NCBI RefSeq assembly: GCF_009193185.1
Contig: NZ_VUKF01000020.1
Coordinates: 22,617-86,616, forward strand
Source: Georgenia thermotolerans
GTDB lineage: Bacteria > Actinomycetota > Actinomycetes > Actinomycetales > Actinomycetaceae
Direction: 5' to 3'
DNA: 64,000 nucleotides
The position numbers were made by a program, and so were the translations under genes. Below the pieces are notes generated by a model. That model had not been told where the DNA came from, did not search any database, and saw nothing but the letters and a program-made list of their open reading frames with translations. Shown here in pieces: positions 57,302-64,000 of this stretch; positions within the stretch are counted from its first letter, which is position 1; each line of letters begins with the position of its first letter.

Positions 57302-57928
57302 ATGACCGACAAGACCGACGTCAAGAAGACCCTCGACGCCTATCGCGCCGTGCGCGGGGAGGTCCGGGTCCTGGACGTGCCCGACCTGCGCTACCTCATG
57401 ATCGACGGCCGCGGCGACCCGAACACCTCCCCGGCGTTCACCGAGGCGGTGCAGGCGCTCTACCCGGTCGCCTACACGCTGAAGTTCGCCAGCAAGGACG
57501 AGCTCGGACGCGACTACGTCGTCCCGCCGCTGGAGGGCCTGTGGTGGGCCGAGGACATGGACGCGTTCACCACGGCGCGGGACAAGTCGCGGTGGAGGTG
57601 GACCCTCATGATCCTGGTCCCGGACTGGATCGACGCGGCGATGGTCGCCGCGGCGATCGAGCGCGCCGGGGCCCGGAACCGGCCCGTGCGCCTGGACGAC
57701 GTCCGCCTCGAGGCCCTGGCGGAGGGGCGGTGCGTGCAGACGCTGCACGTGGGTGCCTTCGACGACGAGGCCGACGTGCTGGCGCGCCTGCACCACGAGG
57801 TCATCCCCGGCCACGGCCTGCGCCCCACGGGCAAGCACCACGAGATCTATCTCAGCGACTTCCGCAGGGTGGCCCCGGAGCGGCGGCGCACCATCCTCAG
57901 GCAGCCGGTCACCGCCGCCGGGGCGTAG
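57302..57928 (+). CDS. GyrI-like small-molecule-binding domain protein, 208 aa
   Basis: Soluble single-domain protein of the GyrI-like (AraC effector-binding fold) superfamily, without DNA-binding part. Starts MTDKTDVKKTLDAYRAVRGE; conserved pieces are LRYLMIDGRGDPNTSPAFTE, WAEDMDAF, LMILVPDWI and the C-terminal GKHHEIYLSDFRRVAPER. Such proteins bind hydrophobic small molecules or hydrolyse cyclopropanoid compounds; role unknown. The ATG at 57302 follows a CGAGGTGGTC site. It is divergent from the HelD-like gene. Confidence 0.87.
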   Translation: MTDKTDVKKTLDAYRAVRGEVRVLDVPDLRYLMIDGRGDPNTSPAFTEAVQALYPVAYTLKFASKDELGRDYVVPPLEGLWWAEDMDAFTTARDKSRWRWTLMILVPDWIDAAMVAAAIERAGARNRPVRLDDVRLEALAEGRCVQTLHVGAFDDEADVLARLHHEVIPGHGLRPTGKHHEIYLSDFRRVAPERRRTILRQPVTAAGA

Positions 57929-57949
57929 CGCCGGCCGGCGAGGGGACCA

Positions 57950-59041
57950 TCACCCGCCGGCGGCCGGCTCCGGCACGAGGACGAGCTTGCCGCGGGACGC
58001 CGCGCTCTCGAGCAGCTCGTGCGCGCGGCGGGCCTCGGCCAGCGGCAGCCGCTCGGCCACGACCGGGTGGATCGCGCCGCGGCGCAGCAGCTCCAGGAGC
58101 GCGGGCAGGTCCTCGCGGAACCAGTCCGGACGGCGCGGCCCGCCGCCCACGAGGCGCGCCGGCCGCCGTCCGGCCAGGGGTAGCCACTGGCGGCTGTCGC
58201 GCAGCCGCTGGATCCGGTAGGCCAGCACCCGCCGGCGGGGCGAGAGCAGGCCCCAGAGCCCCACGAGCGCCGTCGTGCCGTACCACTCGGCCCAGCCGCG
58301 CCAGCTCTTGCGTCCGCCCGCGAGCGTGGCGTAGTGGCCGTACACGACGAGGCGCCCGCCGGGGCGCAGCGCCCGGAAGGACCGCAGCGAGATGCGGCCG
58401 CCGAGCCCGTCGAGGGCGACGTCCACGCCGTCGCCGGTCAGCTCGCGCACGCGGGCCAGGAAGTCCTCGGTGCGGTAGTCGATGTCGACGGCGCCGAGCC
58501 GCTCGACGGCGGCGCGGTCCCGAGCCGAGGCGGTGCCGTACATGCGCAGCGACGCCGCCGCGCCGAGCTCGAGCACCGCGGTGCCGACCCGGCCGGCCGC
58601 CCCGTGCACGAGCACCGACTCCCCCGGCTTCACCGTCGCAGCGCGGTGCAGCAGCTGGTAGGCCGTGACGTAGGTCAGGACCAGCCCCACGACCTGCGCG
58701 GGGTCGAGGTCGTCGGGCACCTCGACCGCCTCGTCCTCGGGCACGCAGACGAGCTCGGCGTAGGCGCCGTAGGCGGTCAGCGCGGCCACCCGGTCGCCCA
58801 CCCGCAGCCGGGCGCAGCCGAGGCCCAGCTCGTCGACGACGCCGACGAGCTCGTAGCCCGGCGTGAACGGCGGCCGCGGCACCCCGAGGTAGGTGCCGGC
58901 GCGCAGGAGGGCGTCGGTGAAGGACACCCCGGCAGCCAGGACCCGCACCCGGACCTCGCCCGGACCGGGGCGGGGCTCGGGGAACTCCGCCACCCGCAGG
59001 ACCTCCGGGCCGCCGAAGCGGTCGACCACCACCCGCCGCAT
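57950..59041 (-). CDS. zinc-independent medium-chain dehydrogenase (quinone oxidoreductase-like), 363 aa
   Basis: MDR-superfamily NADPH-dependent reductase. GroES-like N-domain (FGGPEVLRVAEFPEPRPGPG, YELVGVVDELG), then the Rossmann domain with VLVHGAAGRVGTAVLELGAA and the YGTASARDRAAVERLGA loop. Catalytic zinc ligands are absent, as in quinone oxidoreductases. A 60-residue arginine-rich insert at about 245-310 is longer than usual. The ATG at 59041 has no Shine-Dalgarno. It is downstream of the GlxA-type regulator on the same strand, with a 168-nt gap (59042-59209) in which I see nothing. Confidence 0.9.
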   Translation of the reverse strand: MRRVVVDRFGGPEVLRVAEFPEPRPGPGEVRVRVLAAGVSFTDALLRAGTYLGVPRPPFTPGYELVGVVDELGLGCARLRVGDRVAALTAYGAYAELVCVPEDEAVEVPDDLDPAQVVGLVLTYVTAYQLLHRAATVKPGESVLVHGAAGRVGTAVLELGAAASLRMYGTASARDRAAVERLGAVDIDYRTEDFLARVRELTGDGVDVALDGLGGRISLRSFRALRPGGRLVVYGHYATLAGGRKSWRGWAEWYGTTALVGLWGLLSPRRRVLAYRIQRLRDSRQWLPLAGRRPARLVGGGPRRPDWFREDLPALLELLRRGAIHPVVAERLPLAEARRAHELLESAASRGKLVLVPEPAAGG

Positions 59042-59209
59042 GGGCTCATGCCTACGCCGCCGGACGGGCCAGAGGAAGGGACCTTGGCCCCGTGCCGGCG
59101 CGTCGCCCGGCGCCGCCGCCCCGGCGCCTCCTCCGCCGCGGTCCCGGATGCCGCCACCTGCGAGCGCGGGGGCGCGGGGCGCGGGGCGCGGGGGGGATCC
59201 AGCACAGGC

Positions 59210-60175
59210 TCATGGAGCGCGCCGACAGCCCAGGCGGTACCGCGAGGGGGCGACCCCGTACTCGGCGGTGAAGGCCGTGCGCAGCGACTCCGCGGTGCCC
59301 AGGCCGCACCGGCGCGCGATCGCGGCGACGGTCAGGTCCGTCGACGCGAGGAGGTGCGCGGCGGCCTCGGCCCGAACCCGGCGGACGTACCGGCCCGGGG
59401 TGCGGCCGGTGTGCTCGACGAACAGCCGGGTGAGCTGGCGCGGGCTCACGCCGGCGTGGCCGGCCAGCGCCCCGACGGACAGGTCGGCGTCGAGCCTTGC
59501 CGAGACCAGGTCCGCCGCCGCTCGGACGGCGTGGTGGCGGTGCTGGGGTGCGGCGGTGAACATGCTCATCTGGGCCTGGTTCCCCGGTCGCTGGAGGTAG
59601 GTCACGAGCGCCCTGGCCACGCGGCGCGCGAGCTCGGGGCCGTGGTCCTCCTCGACGAGGGCCAGGGTGAGGTCCAGCGCGCTGGTCACGCCGGCGGAGG
59701 TGTAGACGTTCCCGTCGCGGACGTAGATGGGCGCCGGGTCGACGTGCACCGCCGCATAGTCCCGGGCGAGCTGGTCGGCGAAGTTCCAGTGGGTGGTGAC
59801 CCGGCGGCCGTCCAGCAGGCCGGCCGCGGCCAGGACGGTGGCGCCGGTGCACACCGACGCGACCCTGCCGCTCAGGGCCGCGAGCCGGCGCACGTGGGTG
59901 ACGATCAGCGGATCGCCTGCGGCGGCCACGTGCCCGAGCCCTCCGGAGACGACGACCGTGTCCACCGGTGTGGTCCACCGCTGCAAGGAGCCGTGGCCCG
60001 CCACCGACAGGCCCGAGTCGCAGGTGATCGGCCGTCCGCCGGGCGTGAGCAGGACGACACGGTACCCGGGGGCGGCGCCCAGCCGGGTGGCCACGTGCAG
60101 GGTCGACGTCACGCAGGAGATGTCCAGCAGCTCCGCGCCGGGGTAGCCCACCACCGCGACCAGCCGCTCGCCCAT
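59210..60175 (-). CDS. GlxA-family transcriptional regulator (DJ-1/PfpI + AraC HTH), 321 aa
   Basis: N-terminal DJ-1/PfpI-like domain (1-170) with GYPGAELLDISCVTSTLHVA and the nucleophile-elbow cysteine region VASVCTGATVLAAAGLLDGR; the H in T-T-H-W follows. The C-terminal AraC helix-turn-helix pair (about 220-315) shows GVSPRQLTRLFVEHTGRTPG and AIARRCGLGTAESLRTAFTA. Such regulators sense amines or amino acids and often control nearby genes; the downstream oxidoreductase is a candidate (inference). The ATG at 60175 is preceded by GGGGTGGTGACCG. Confidence 0.93.
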   Translation of the reverse strand: MGERLVAVVGYPGAELLDISCVTSTLHVATRLGAAPGYRVVLLTPGGRPITCDSGLSVAGHGSLQRWTTPVDTVVVSGGLGHVAAAGDPLIVTHVRRLAALSGRVASVCTGATVLAAAGLLDGRRVTTHWNFADQLARDYAAVHVDPAPIYVRDGNVYTSAGVTSALDLTLALVEEDHGPELARRVARALVTYLQRPGNQAQMSMFTAAPQHRHHAVRAAADLVSARLDADLSVGALAGHAGVSPRQLTRLFVEHTGRTPGRYVRRVRAEAAAHLLASTDLTVAAIARRCGLGTAESLRTAFTAEYGVAPSRYRLGCRRAP

Positions 60176-60333
60176 CGGTCACCACCCCGTGCGTGAGAGA
60201 CGTCCATGCCAAGGATCCGGCCAGCCCCACGGTACCCGGCGGGGGTATCGCAGGTGAACGGAGAAGGCTGATTCCCGCACGGCCCCGCTGCCCTCGATCC
60301 GCGGACACCGGGCCACTCGAGCAAGGAGACGAC

Positions 60334-60918
60334 ATGGCAATGGACCTGGGCCACCGGACGGCCCCTCACGCGCGGGCGGGCACCACCGCCTGGCGGGCAC
60401 TCCTTCGTCGCTGGCCGAGCGCACTGGGGCTCGGCGTTGCGACCCTGCTGCTGGCGACCGGAGCGGCGGAGCGCGACACCCTGGCGATCACCGTCACCGC
60501 GGCCGCCGTGTGCTACCTCGCCGCGGCCGCGCTCGGCAGGCCGTGGGTCGCCTGGGCAAGCATCGCCGGCGCCTCCCTGGTCCTGGTCGTCGGTGAGCTC
60601 GCCGGCCTGCCCTGGTGGGTCGGGCTCGCGCTGACCGGGCTGGCGCTCGTGGTTGTCGGTCTGTGGCGCGGCGCGCCACGTCCGACGCTCGTGCAGGCCG
60701 CGGCGCTCCTCGGTTTCGGCGCTCTCGCCGTGGTCGCACTGATCGTCGAGCCACGCGCCGGCCTGGTGCTCGCCGGCCTCACCCTGGCCGGCCACGCGTT
60801 CTGGGACGCCATCCACCACCGCCGCGATCAGGTGGTGTCCCGCTCGCTCGCCGAGGCGTGCATGCTGCTGGACGTGCCGCTCGGCCTCGGATGCATCGGC
60901 CTGGGCCTCGCGGCCTGA
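60334..60918 (+). CDS. multi-pass membrane protein of unknown function, 194 aa
   Basis: A 30-residue cytoplasmic start is followed by six or so hydrophobic helices (from about residue 32). A polar motif near the end, AGHAFWDAIHHRRDQVVSRS, with H-x-F-W-D and H-H-R, followed by EACMLLDVPLGLG, suggests a metal or heme site, but I do not recognise a family with a known role. AAGGAGACGAC sets the ATG at 60334. It is divergent from the GlxA-type gene. Confidence 0.75.
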   Translation: MAMDLGHRTAPHARAGTTAWRALLRRWPSALGLGVATLLLATGAAERDTLAITVTAAAVCYLAAAALGRPWVAWASIAGASLVLVVGELAGLPWWVGLALTGLALVVVGLWRGAPRPTLVQAAALLGFGALAVVALIVEPRAGLVLAGLTLAGHAFWDAIHHRRDQVVSRSLAEACMLLDVPLGLGCIGLGLAA

Positions 60919-61104
60919 CCCTCCTGGGCAGGGTCGCGACGGCGGACGCCGGCCGCGGGCAGCGCGGGGGCCGTCCGGCGGACCGGGCGGCGCGGGACCT
61001 TCAGCGGTCGCGCGCCACCCGTCGCTGCGAGACCGTGAAGGTCCCGAAGCAGCCGCAAAGAGACGCCACGGACGGTGACTGCGGTGGTCAGGACGCCACG
61101 CGCC

Positions 61105-62538
61105 ATGGACCGAACCGAGGACGGGCCGCCCGCCACGGGCGCGGCCCGTCGCCTCCGATCCGCAGGGCCGCGCCGCCTCGGCGGCACGTGGACTCACGTC
61201 CGGCCGGTGGAGCGCATCGGCCCCGGCGACCTCGTGGAGCTGGTCACCGACGTCGGTCCGGTGCCGCTGAACGTCGGCGCCCTCCTCGTCCTCGCCGACA
61301 CCGACGCCGCGACGGTCGAGGCGGTGCTCGCCCAGCGGCTGGCGTCGCTTCCGCGGCTGCGCCAACGGCTGGCGCAGCCGCCGTGGGGGCTGGGCCGGCC
61401 GTACTGGGTGGACGACCCCGGCTTCGACGTCGGCGCCCACCTCTCCCGGGCCCGCTGCCCGGCCCCCGGGGACGACACCGCCCTCCTGGCACTCGCGCTC
61501 GACACCGTCACCCGCCCCCTGCCCCGGTCGCGGCCCCTGTGGCGGGGCCTGGTCGTCGAGCTCAGCGGCGGCGGGGTCGCGGTCGTCGTGGTTCTCCACC
61601 ACGTGCTCGCCGACGGCATCGGCGGCCTGGCCATGCTGGCCCGGCTCGCCGACGGGGTGCCCGCCCCGCCCGGCCGGCACCCCGCACCGCGACCGGCCCC
61701 CGGGGTGATCGACCTGCTCGCCGACCGGGCCGCCGAGCTGGTCCGGACGCTGCGGGCGGCGCGCGCGGCCGTGCCGCTGCTGCGGCGGGGCCGGGCCGAG
61801 CTGGGGCTCGGCGGCATCCCCGCCCCGCGCTGCTCCCTCAACGCCCCCACCGGCCCGCGGCGCCGGGTGGTCACCGTCGAGGCCGACCTCGCCCCGCTGC
61901 GGACCGCGGCGCACCGGTGCGGCGGGACGGTCAACGACGTCCTGCTCGTCGCCACGGGCGGCGCGCTGGCCGACCTCCTGCGGGCCCGCGGCGAGAGGGT
62001 GGCCGAGCTCGTGGTCTCGGTCCCGGTCTCCTCGCGGCCCGCGGCCGCCGCGGACGACCTCGGCAACCAGGTCGGGGTCATGCCCGTCCGGGTTCCGGCC
62101 ACCGGCGACGCGCCGGAGCGCCTCGCGACCGTCGCCGGGCGCACCCGGGCGCAGAAGAGCCGCGTCCGGGGCGCCTCGGCCGCCCTCGTCGGCCCGGCCT
62201 TCCGGTTCCTGGCCGCCATGGGCGTGTTCCGGTGGTTCGTCGACCGTCAGCGGCTGGTCAACTCGTTCCTGACCAACATGACCGGGCCCGCCGAGCGGCT
62301 CACCCTCGCGGGCGCCCCCGTCCTCCGGCTCGTCCCGATCACCACCACCTCCGGCAACGTCGCCGTCGCCTTCGCGGCCCTCTCCTACGCGGGGCGTCTG
62401 TCGGTCACCGTCATCGTCGACCCCGACCTCGTCCCCGACCTGGACGCGCTCGCGACCGGGCTGCGCCGCCAGCTGCACGCGATCACGCGGAGCGTCGGCG
62501 CGCGGCCCGGGCGGCTTCCCGGCGACCGGCGCGGGTAA
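61105..62538 (+). CDS. WS/DGAT-type O-acyltransferase, 477 aa
   Basis: Wax ester synthase/diacylglycerol acyltransferase family, esterifying long-chain acyl-CoA to alcohols or diacylglycerol for lipid storage. The catalytic HHVLADG (H-H-x-x-x-D-G) motif lies near residue 165. The C-terminal domain has GGTVNDVLLVATGGAL and VSVPVSSRP, then NSFLTNMTGPAERLTLAGAP. Length is normal. The start is uncertain: the ATG at 61105 has AGGA at moderate distance, a GTG at 61075 would add 10 residues. Stands alone; it may link lipid storage to the acyl-CoA genes of the window, but only by function. Confidence 0.9.
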   Translation: MDRTEDGPPATGAARRLRSAGPRRLGGTWTHVRPVERIGPGDLVELVTDVGPVPLNVGALLVLADTDAATVEAVLAQRLASLPRLRQRLAQPPWGLGRPYWVDDPGFDVGAHLSRARCPAPGDDTALLALALDTVTRPLPRSRPLWRGLVVELSGGGVAVVVVLHHVLADGIGGLAMLARLADGVPAPPGRHPAPRPAPGVIDLLADRAAELVRTLRAARAAVPLLRRGRAELGLGGIPAPRCSLNAPTGPRRRVVTVEADLAPLRTAAHRCGGTVNDVLLVATGGALADLLRARGERVAELVVSVPVSSRPAAAADDLGNQVGVMPVRVPATGDAPERLATVAGRTRAQKSRVRGASAALVGPAFRFLAAMGVFRWFVDRQRLVNSFLTNMTGPAERLTLAGAPVLRLVPITTTSGNVAVAFAALSYAGRLSVTVIVDPDLVPDLDALATGLRRQLHAITRSVGARPGRLPGDRRG

Positions 62539-62572
62539 CGGCCTCCGAGATCGCGCTGGCAGACTGCCGCCC

Positions 62573-63079
62573 GTGACCACCGACCGCGCGCCCGCTTCGC
62601 CCGACACCGCTGCCGCCGAGCGGATGTGGGCGTCCTACGCCGCCGCCCACCCTGCCGCCGTGCGGGCCTGCCCGGACTACACCGTCGAGCGCTTCGGCGA
62701 CTCCGCGGAGCTGGCCGACGCACTCCTCGGGCTCGTGATCGACGGCCCGAAGCGGGCCACCGCCGAGCTCGTCGCGGCATTCGCCGCCGCGGGTGAGGCG
62801 CTGCCCCGGGTCGGCTCGCACTGGATCGCCTGTGACGGCGCCGGGGCCCCGCGGGTGGTGCTGCGCAGCGTCGAGCTGCGGGTGGGCACGATCGCCACAG
62901 CCGACGAGGCGTTCGCCTGGGACGAGGGCGAGGACGACCGGTCCCTCGCCTCGTGGAGCAGGGAGCACCGGCGGTACTGGACCCGTACCTGCGCGGCCAT
63001 GGGCACGACCTTCTCCGACGACGACGAGATCGTCTTCGAGCGGTTCCAGGTCGTCTGGCCGCCGGAGCTCGCCGACTGA
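62573..63079 (+). CDS. ASCH-domain protein, 168 aa
   Basis: Small RNA- or ligand-binding domain of the ASCH/PUA-like fold. The order ERFGDSAELADALLGLVIDG, KRATAELVAAFAAAGEALP, then VGSHWIACDGAGAPRVVLRS and F-A-W-D-E-G-E-D-D fits YqfB/ASCH proteins. A possible role is RNA modification or acylcytidine metabolism; not determined. The GTG at 62573 has no Shine-Dalgarno and may be leaderless (CAGACT ends 7 nt before it). It follows the WS/DGAT gene by 34 nt. Confidence 0.87.
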   Translation: MTTDRAPASPDTAAAERMWASYAAAHPAAVRACPDYTVERFGDSAELADALLGLVIDGPKRATAELVAAFAAAGEALPRVGSHWIACDGAGAPRVVLRSVELRVGTIATADEAFAWDEGEDDRSLASWSREHRRYWTRTCAAMGTTFSDDDEIVFERFQVVWPPELAD

Positions 63080-63095
63080 CGCGGACCGTGCCGGC

Positions 63096-63866
63096 CTACC
63101 GGGCGTCGCGCCAGGCGAGCCACCGCTCGATCAGCGTGAGGTCGTAGTCGGGGCCGCTCGTCCCCACCGTGAACAGGGACGCCCCGGCGGCCACGAGCTC
63201 CTCGCCGACCTCCTCCGGCGGCCGGGAGACGCCCACCGACCGCTCGATCTCCGCGGGGTCGCGACCGACGTCGGCGCAGTGGCCGTCAAGGACGGCGCTC
63301 TTGTGCCGCAGCGTCGCGGCGTCGCCGAAGGTGTGCCAGATGGTGGCGTGCTCGGCGGTGTAGCGCAGCGTCTTCTTCTCCCCTCCCCCGCCGACGAGGA
63401 TCGGGATGTCGCGGGTGGGCGGGGGGTTGAGCCGGTCCCACCGGCGCCGGATGCGCGGCAGCGCCTCGGCGAGGGCGCGCAGGCGGGTGCCCGGCGTGCC
63501 GAAGTCGTAGCCGTACTCGTCGTAGTCCTTCTCGAACCAGCCGGCCCCGATGCCGAGGATGAGCCGTCCGCCGCTGATGTGGTCGACCGTGCGGGCCATG
63601 TCCGCCAGCAGGTCGGGGTTGCGGTAGCTGTTGCACGTGACCAGCGCGCCGATCTCGACCCGGCTGGTGGCCTCGGCCCAGGCCCCGAGCATGGTCCAGC
63701 ACTCGAAGTGCTTGCCGTCCGCGTCGCCGCGGAGCGGGAAGAAGTGGTCCCAGGTGAAGACGACGTCCGCCCCGGCGTCCTCCGCGCGGGCGACGACGTC
63801 ACGGATCTGCGCGTAGTCGGCGTGCTGGGGCTGGACCTGGCACGCGATGCGAACGGGACGGCTCAT
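63096..63866 (-). CDS. LLM-class F420-dependent oxidoreductase, 256 aa
   Basis: Luciferase-like TIM-barrel oxidoreductase using F420 or FMN. Starts MSRPVRIACQVQPQHADYAQ; TWDHFFPLRGDADGKHFECW, G-A-L-V-T-C-N-S-Y-R-N-P-D-L-L-A and GGRLILGIGAGWFEKDYDEY are typical, as is the Y-D-F-G-T-P-G-T-R-L segment. Substrate unknown. The ATG at 63866 has no Shine-Dalgarno, but TAGCGT (63873-63878, minus strand) ends 6 nt upstream, so it is probably leaderless. It converges on the ASCH gene (16-nt gap). Confidence 0.93.
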   Translation of the reverse strand: MSRPVRIACQVQPQHADYAQIRDVVARAEDAGADVVFTWDHFFPLRGDADGKHFECWTMLGAWAEATSRVEIGALVTCNSYRNPDLLADMARTVDHISGGRLILGIGAGWFEKDYDEYGYDFGTPGTRLRALAEALPRIRRRWDRLNPPPTRDIPILVGGGGEKKTLRYTAEHATIWHTFGDAATLRHKSAVLDGHCADVGRDPAEIERSVGVSRPPEEVGEELVAAGASLFTVGTSGPDYDLTLIERWLAWRDAR

Positions 63867-63872
63867 GCCCCC

Positions 63873-63878
63873 ACGCTA
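63873..63878 (-). promoter_or_regulatory. leaderless -10 hexamer (TAGCGT)
   Basis: TAGCGT on the minus strand, 6 nt before the ATG of the LLM oxidoreductase. Confidence 0.5.
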
Positions 63879-63892
63879 GGTCCGGGGGCGGG

Positions 63893-64000
63893 TCAGCGCC
63901 CGCGCCGGTGCGGCCCGCCGTGCCGGCGCCCCGGTTGCCCCTTGCCCCGCGGCTTCGCGCCGCGGCCCGCCCCGGCGGCGCGGCCCCGGCCGGCACCCCC
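63893..64000 (-). CDS. C-terminal Arg/Gly-rich tail of an incomplete gene
   Basis: An open frame runs from the window edge to a TGA at 63893-63895, giving 35 residues that end GRRHGGPHRRGR. The Arg/Gly/Lys-rich composition matches the tails of RNA-binding proteins such as DEAD-box helicases or pseudouridine synthases, but no domain is visible, so the product is unknown. High-GC DNA often keeps such frames open by chance. Confidence 0.4.
   Translation of the reverse strand, partial: GGAGRGRAAGAGRGAKPRGKGQPGRRHGGPHRRGR

Overview
The window is very GC-rich (over 70% by eye) and densely packed. It looks like the chromosome of a high-GC actinobacterium, probably of the order Micrococcales (Cellulomonas/Georgenia-like). 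The grounds are GTP-dependent PEP carboxykinase divergent from a RamB-type regulator, a dnaK-grpE-dnaJ-hspR operon with HAIR operators, an F420-type LLM oxidoreductase, a WS/DGAT acyltransferase, many GTG starts and many apparently leaderless genes. The family-level placement is inference. No phage, insertion sequence, CRISPR array, tRNA or rRNA was seen.

Layout. 0-10 kb is core metabolism: purC (cut by the window edge), gnd, purD, small DUF2255/DUF2249/PNPOx-like genes, pckG facing ramB, and purA. 10-14 kb is a partner-switching block: a STAS protein, a PAS-GAF-PP2C-HATPase phosphatase and a second STAS protein. 14-20 kb holds fbaA, a cupin, a SpoU-type RNA methyltransferase, a HAD phosphatase, LemA, pyrE, an SDR and xthA. 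20-25 kb holds a LURP-one-like protein and a Ugp-type operon (two permeases, a binding lipoprotein and a glycerophosphodiesterase). 25-31.5 kb has a serine hydrolase, clpB with a HAIR operator, a DUF1326-DUF2182 pair and a YdjM-type membrane hydrolase.

31.6-34.7 kb is the least explained part. It has two small Rv0909-like proteins around an amidase, followed by two adjacent acidic proteins built from tandem repeats centred on G-R-F/Y-D-E-G. I recognise no characterised family for these two. 34.9-46 kb is a catabolic island: a branched-chain-amino-acid-type ABC transporter (livJ, G, F, H, M), an acyl-CoA ligase, a TetR regulator and an alpha/beta hydrolase, mostly with 4-nt stop/start overlaps, then a two-subunit CoA-transferase and a thiolase. 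Together these could import a carboxylate, activate it and thiolyse it to acetyl-CoA; the substrate is unknown.

46-64 kb holds a second alpha/beta hydrolase, a frameshifted prolyl oligopeptidase, a HIT protein, a third STAS protein (paralogue of the one at 13.5 kb), the heat-shock operon hspR/dnaJ/grpE/dnaK with two HAIR operators, a HelD-like helicase lacking the Walker A lysine, and mostly single genes (GyrI-like, quinone oxidoreductase, GlxA-type regulator, membrane protein, WS/DGAT, ASCH, LLM oxidoreductase). The window ends in the basic tail of an incomplete gene.

Two themes recur. Many genes have a TANNNT hexamer ending 6-7 nt before the start codon, as expected for leaderless mRNAs. 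Several intergenic repeats have a 19-bp unit or period (8.6, 10.2 and 50 kb).
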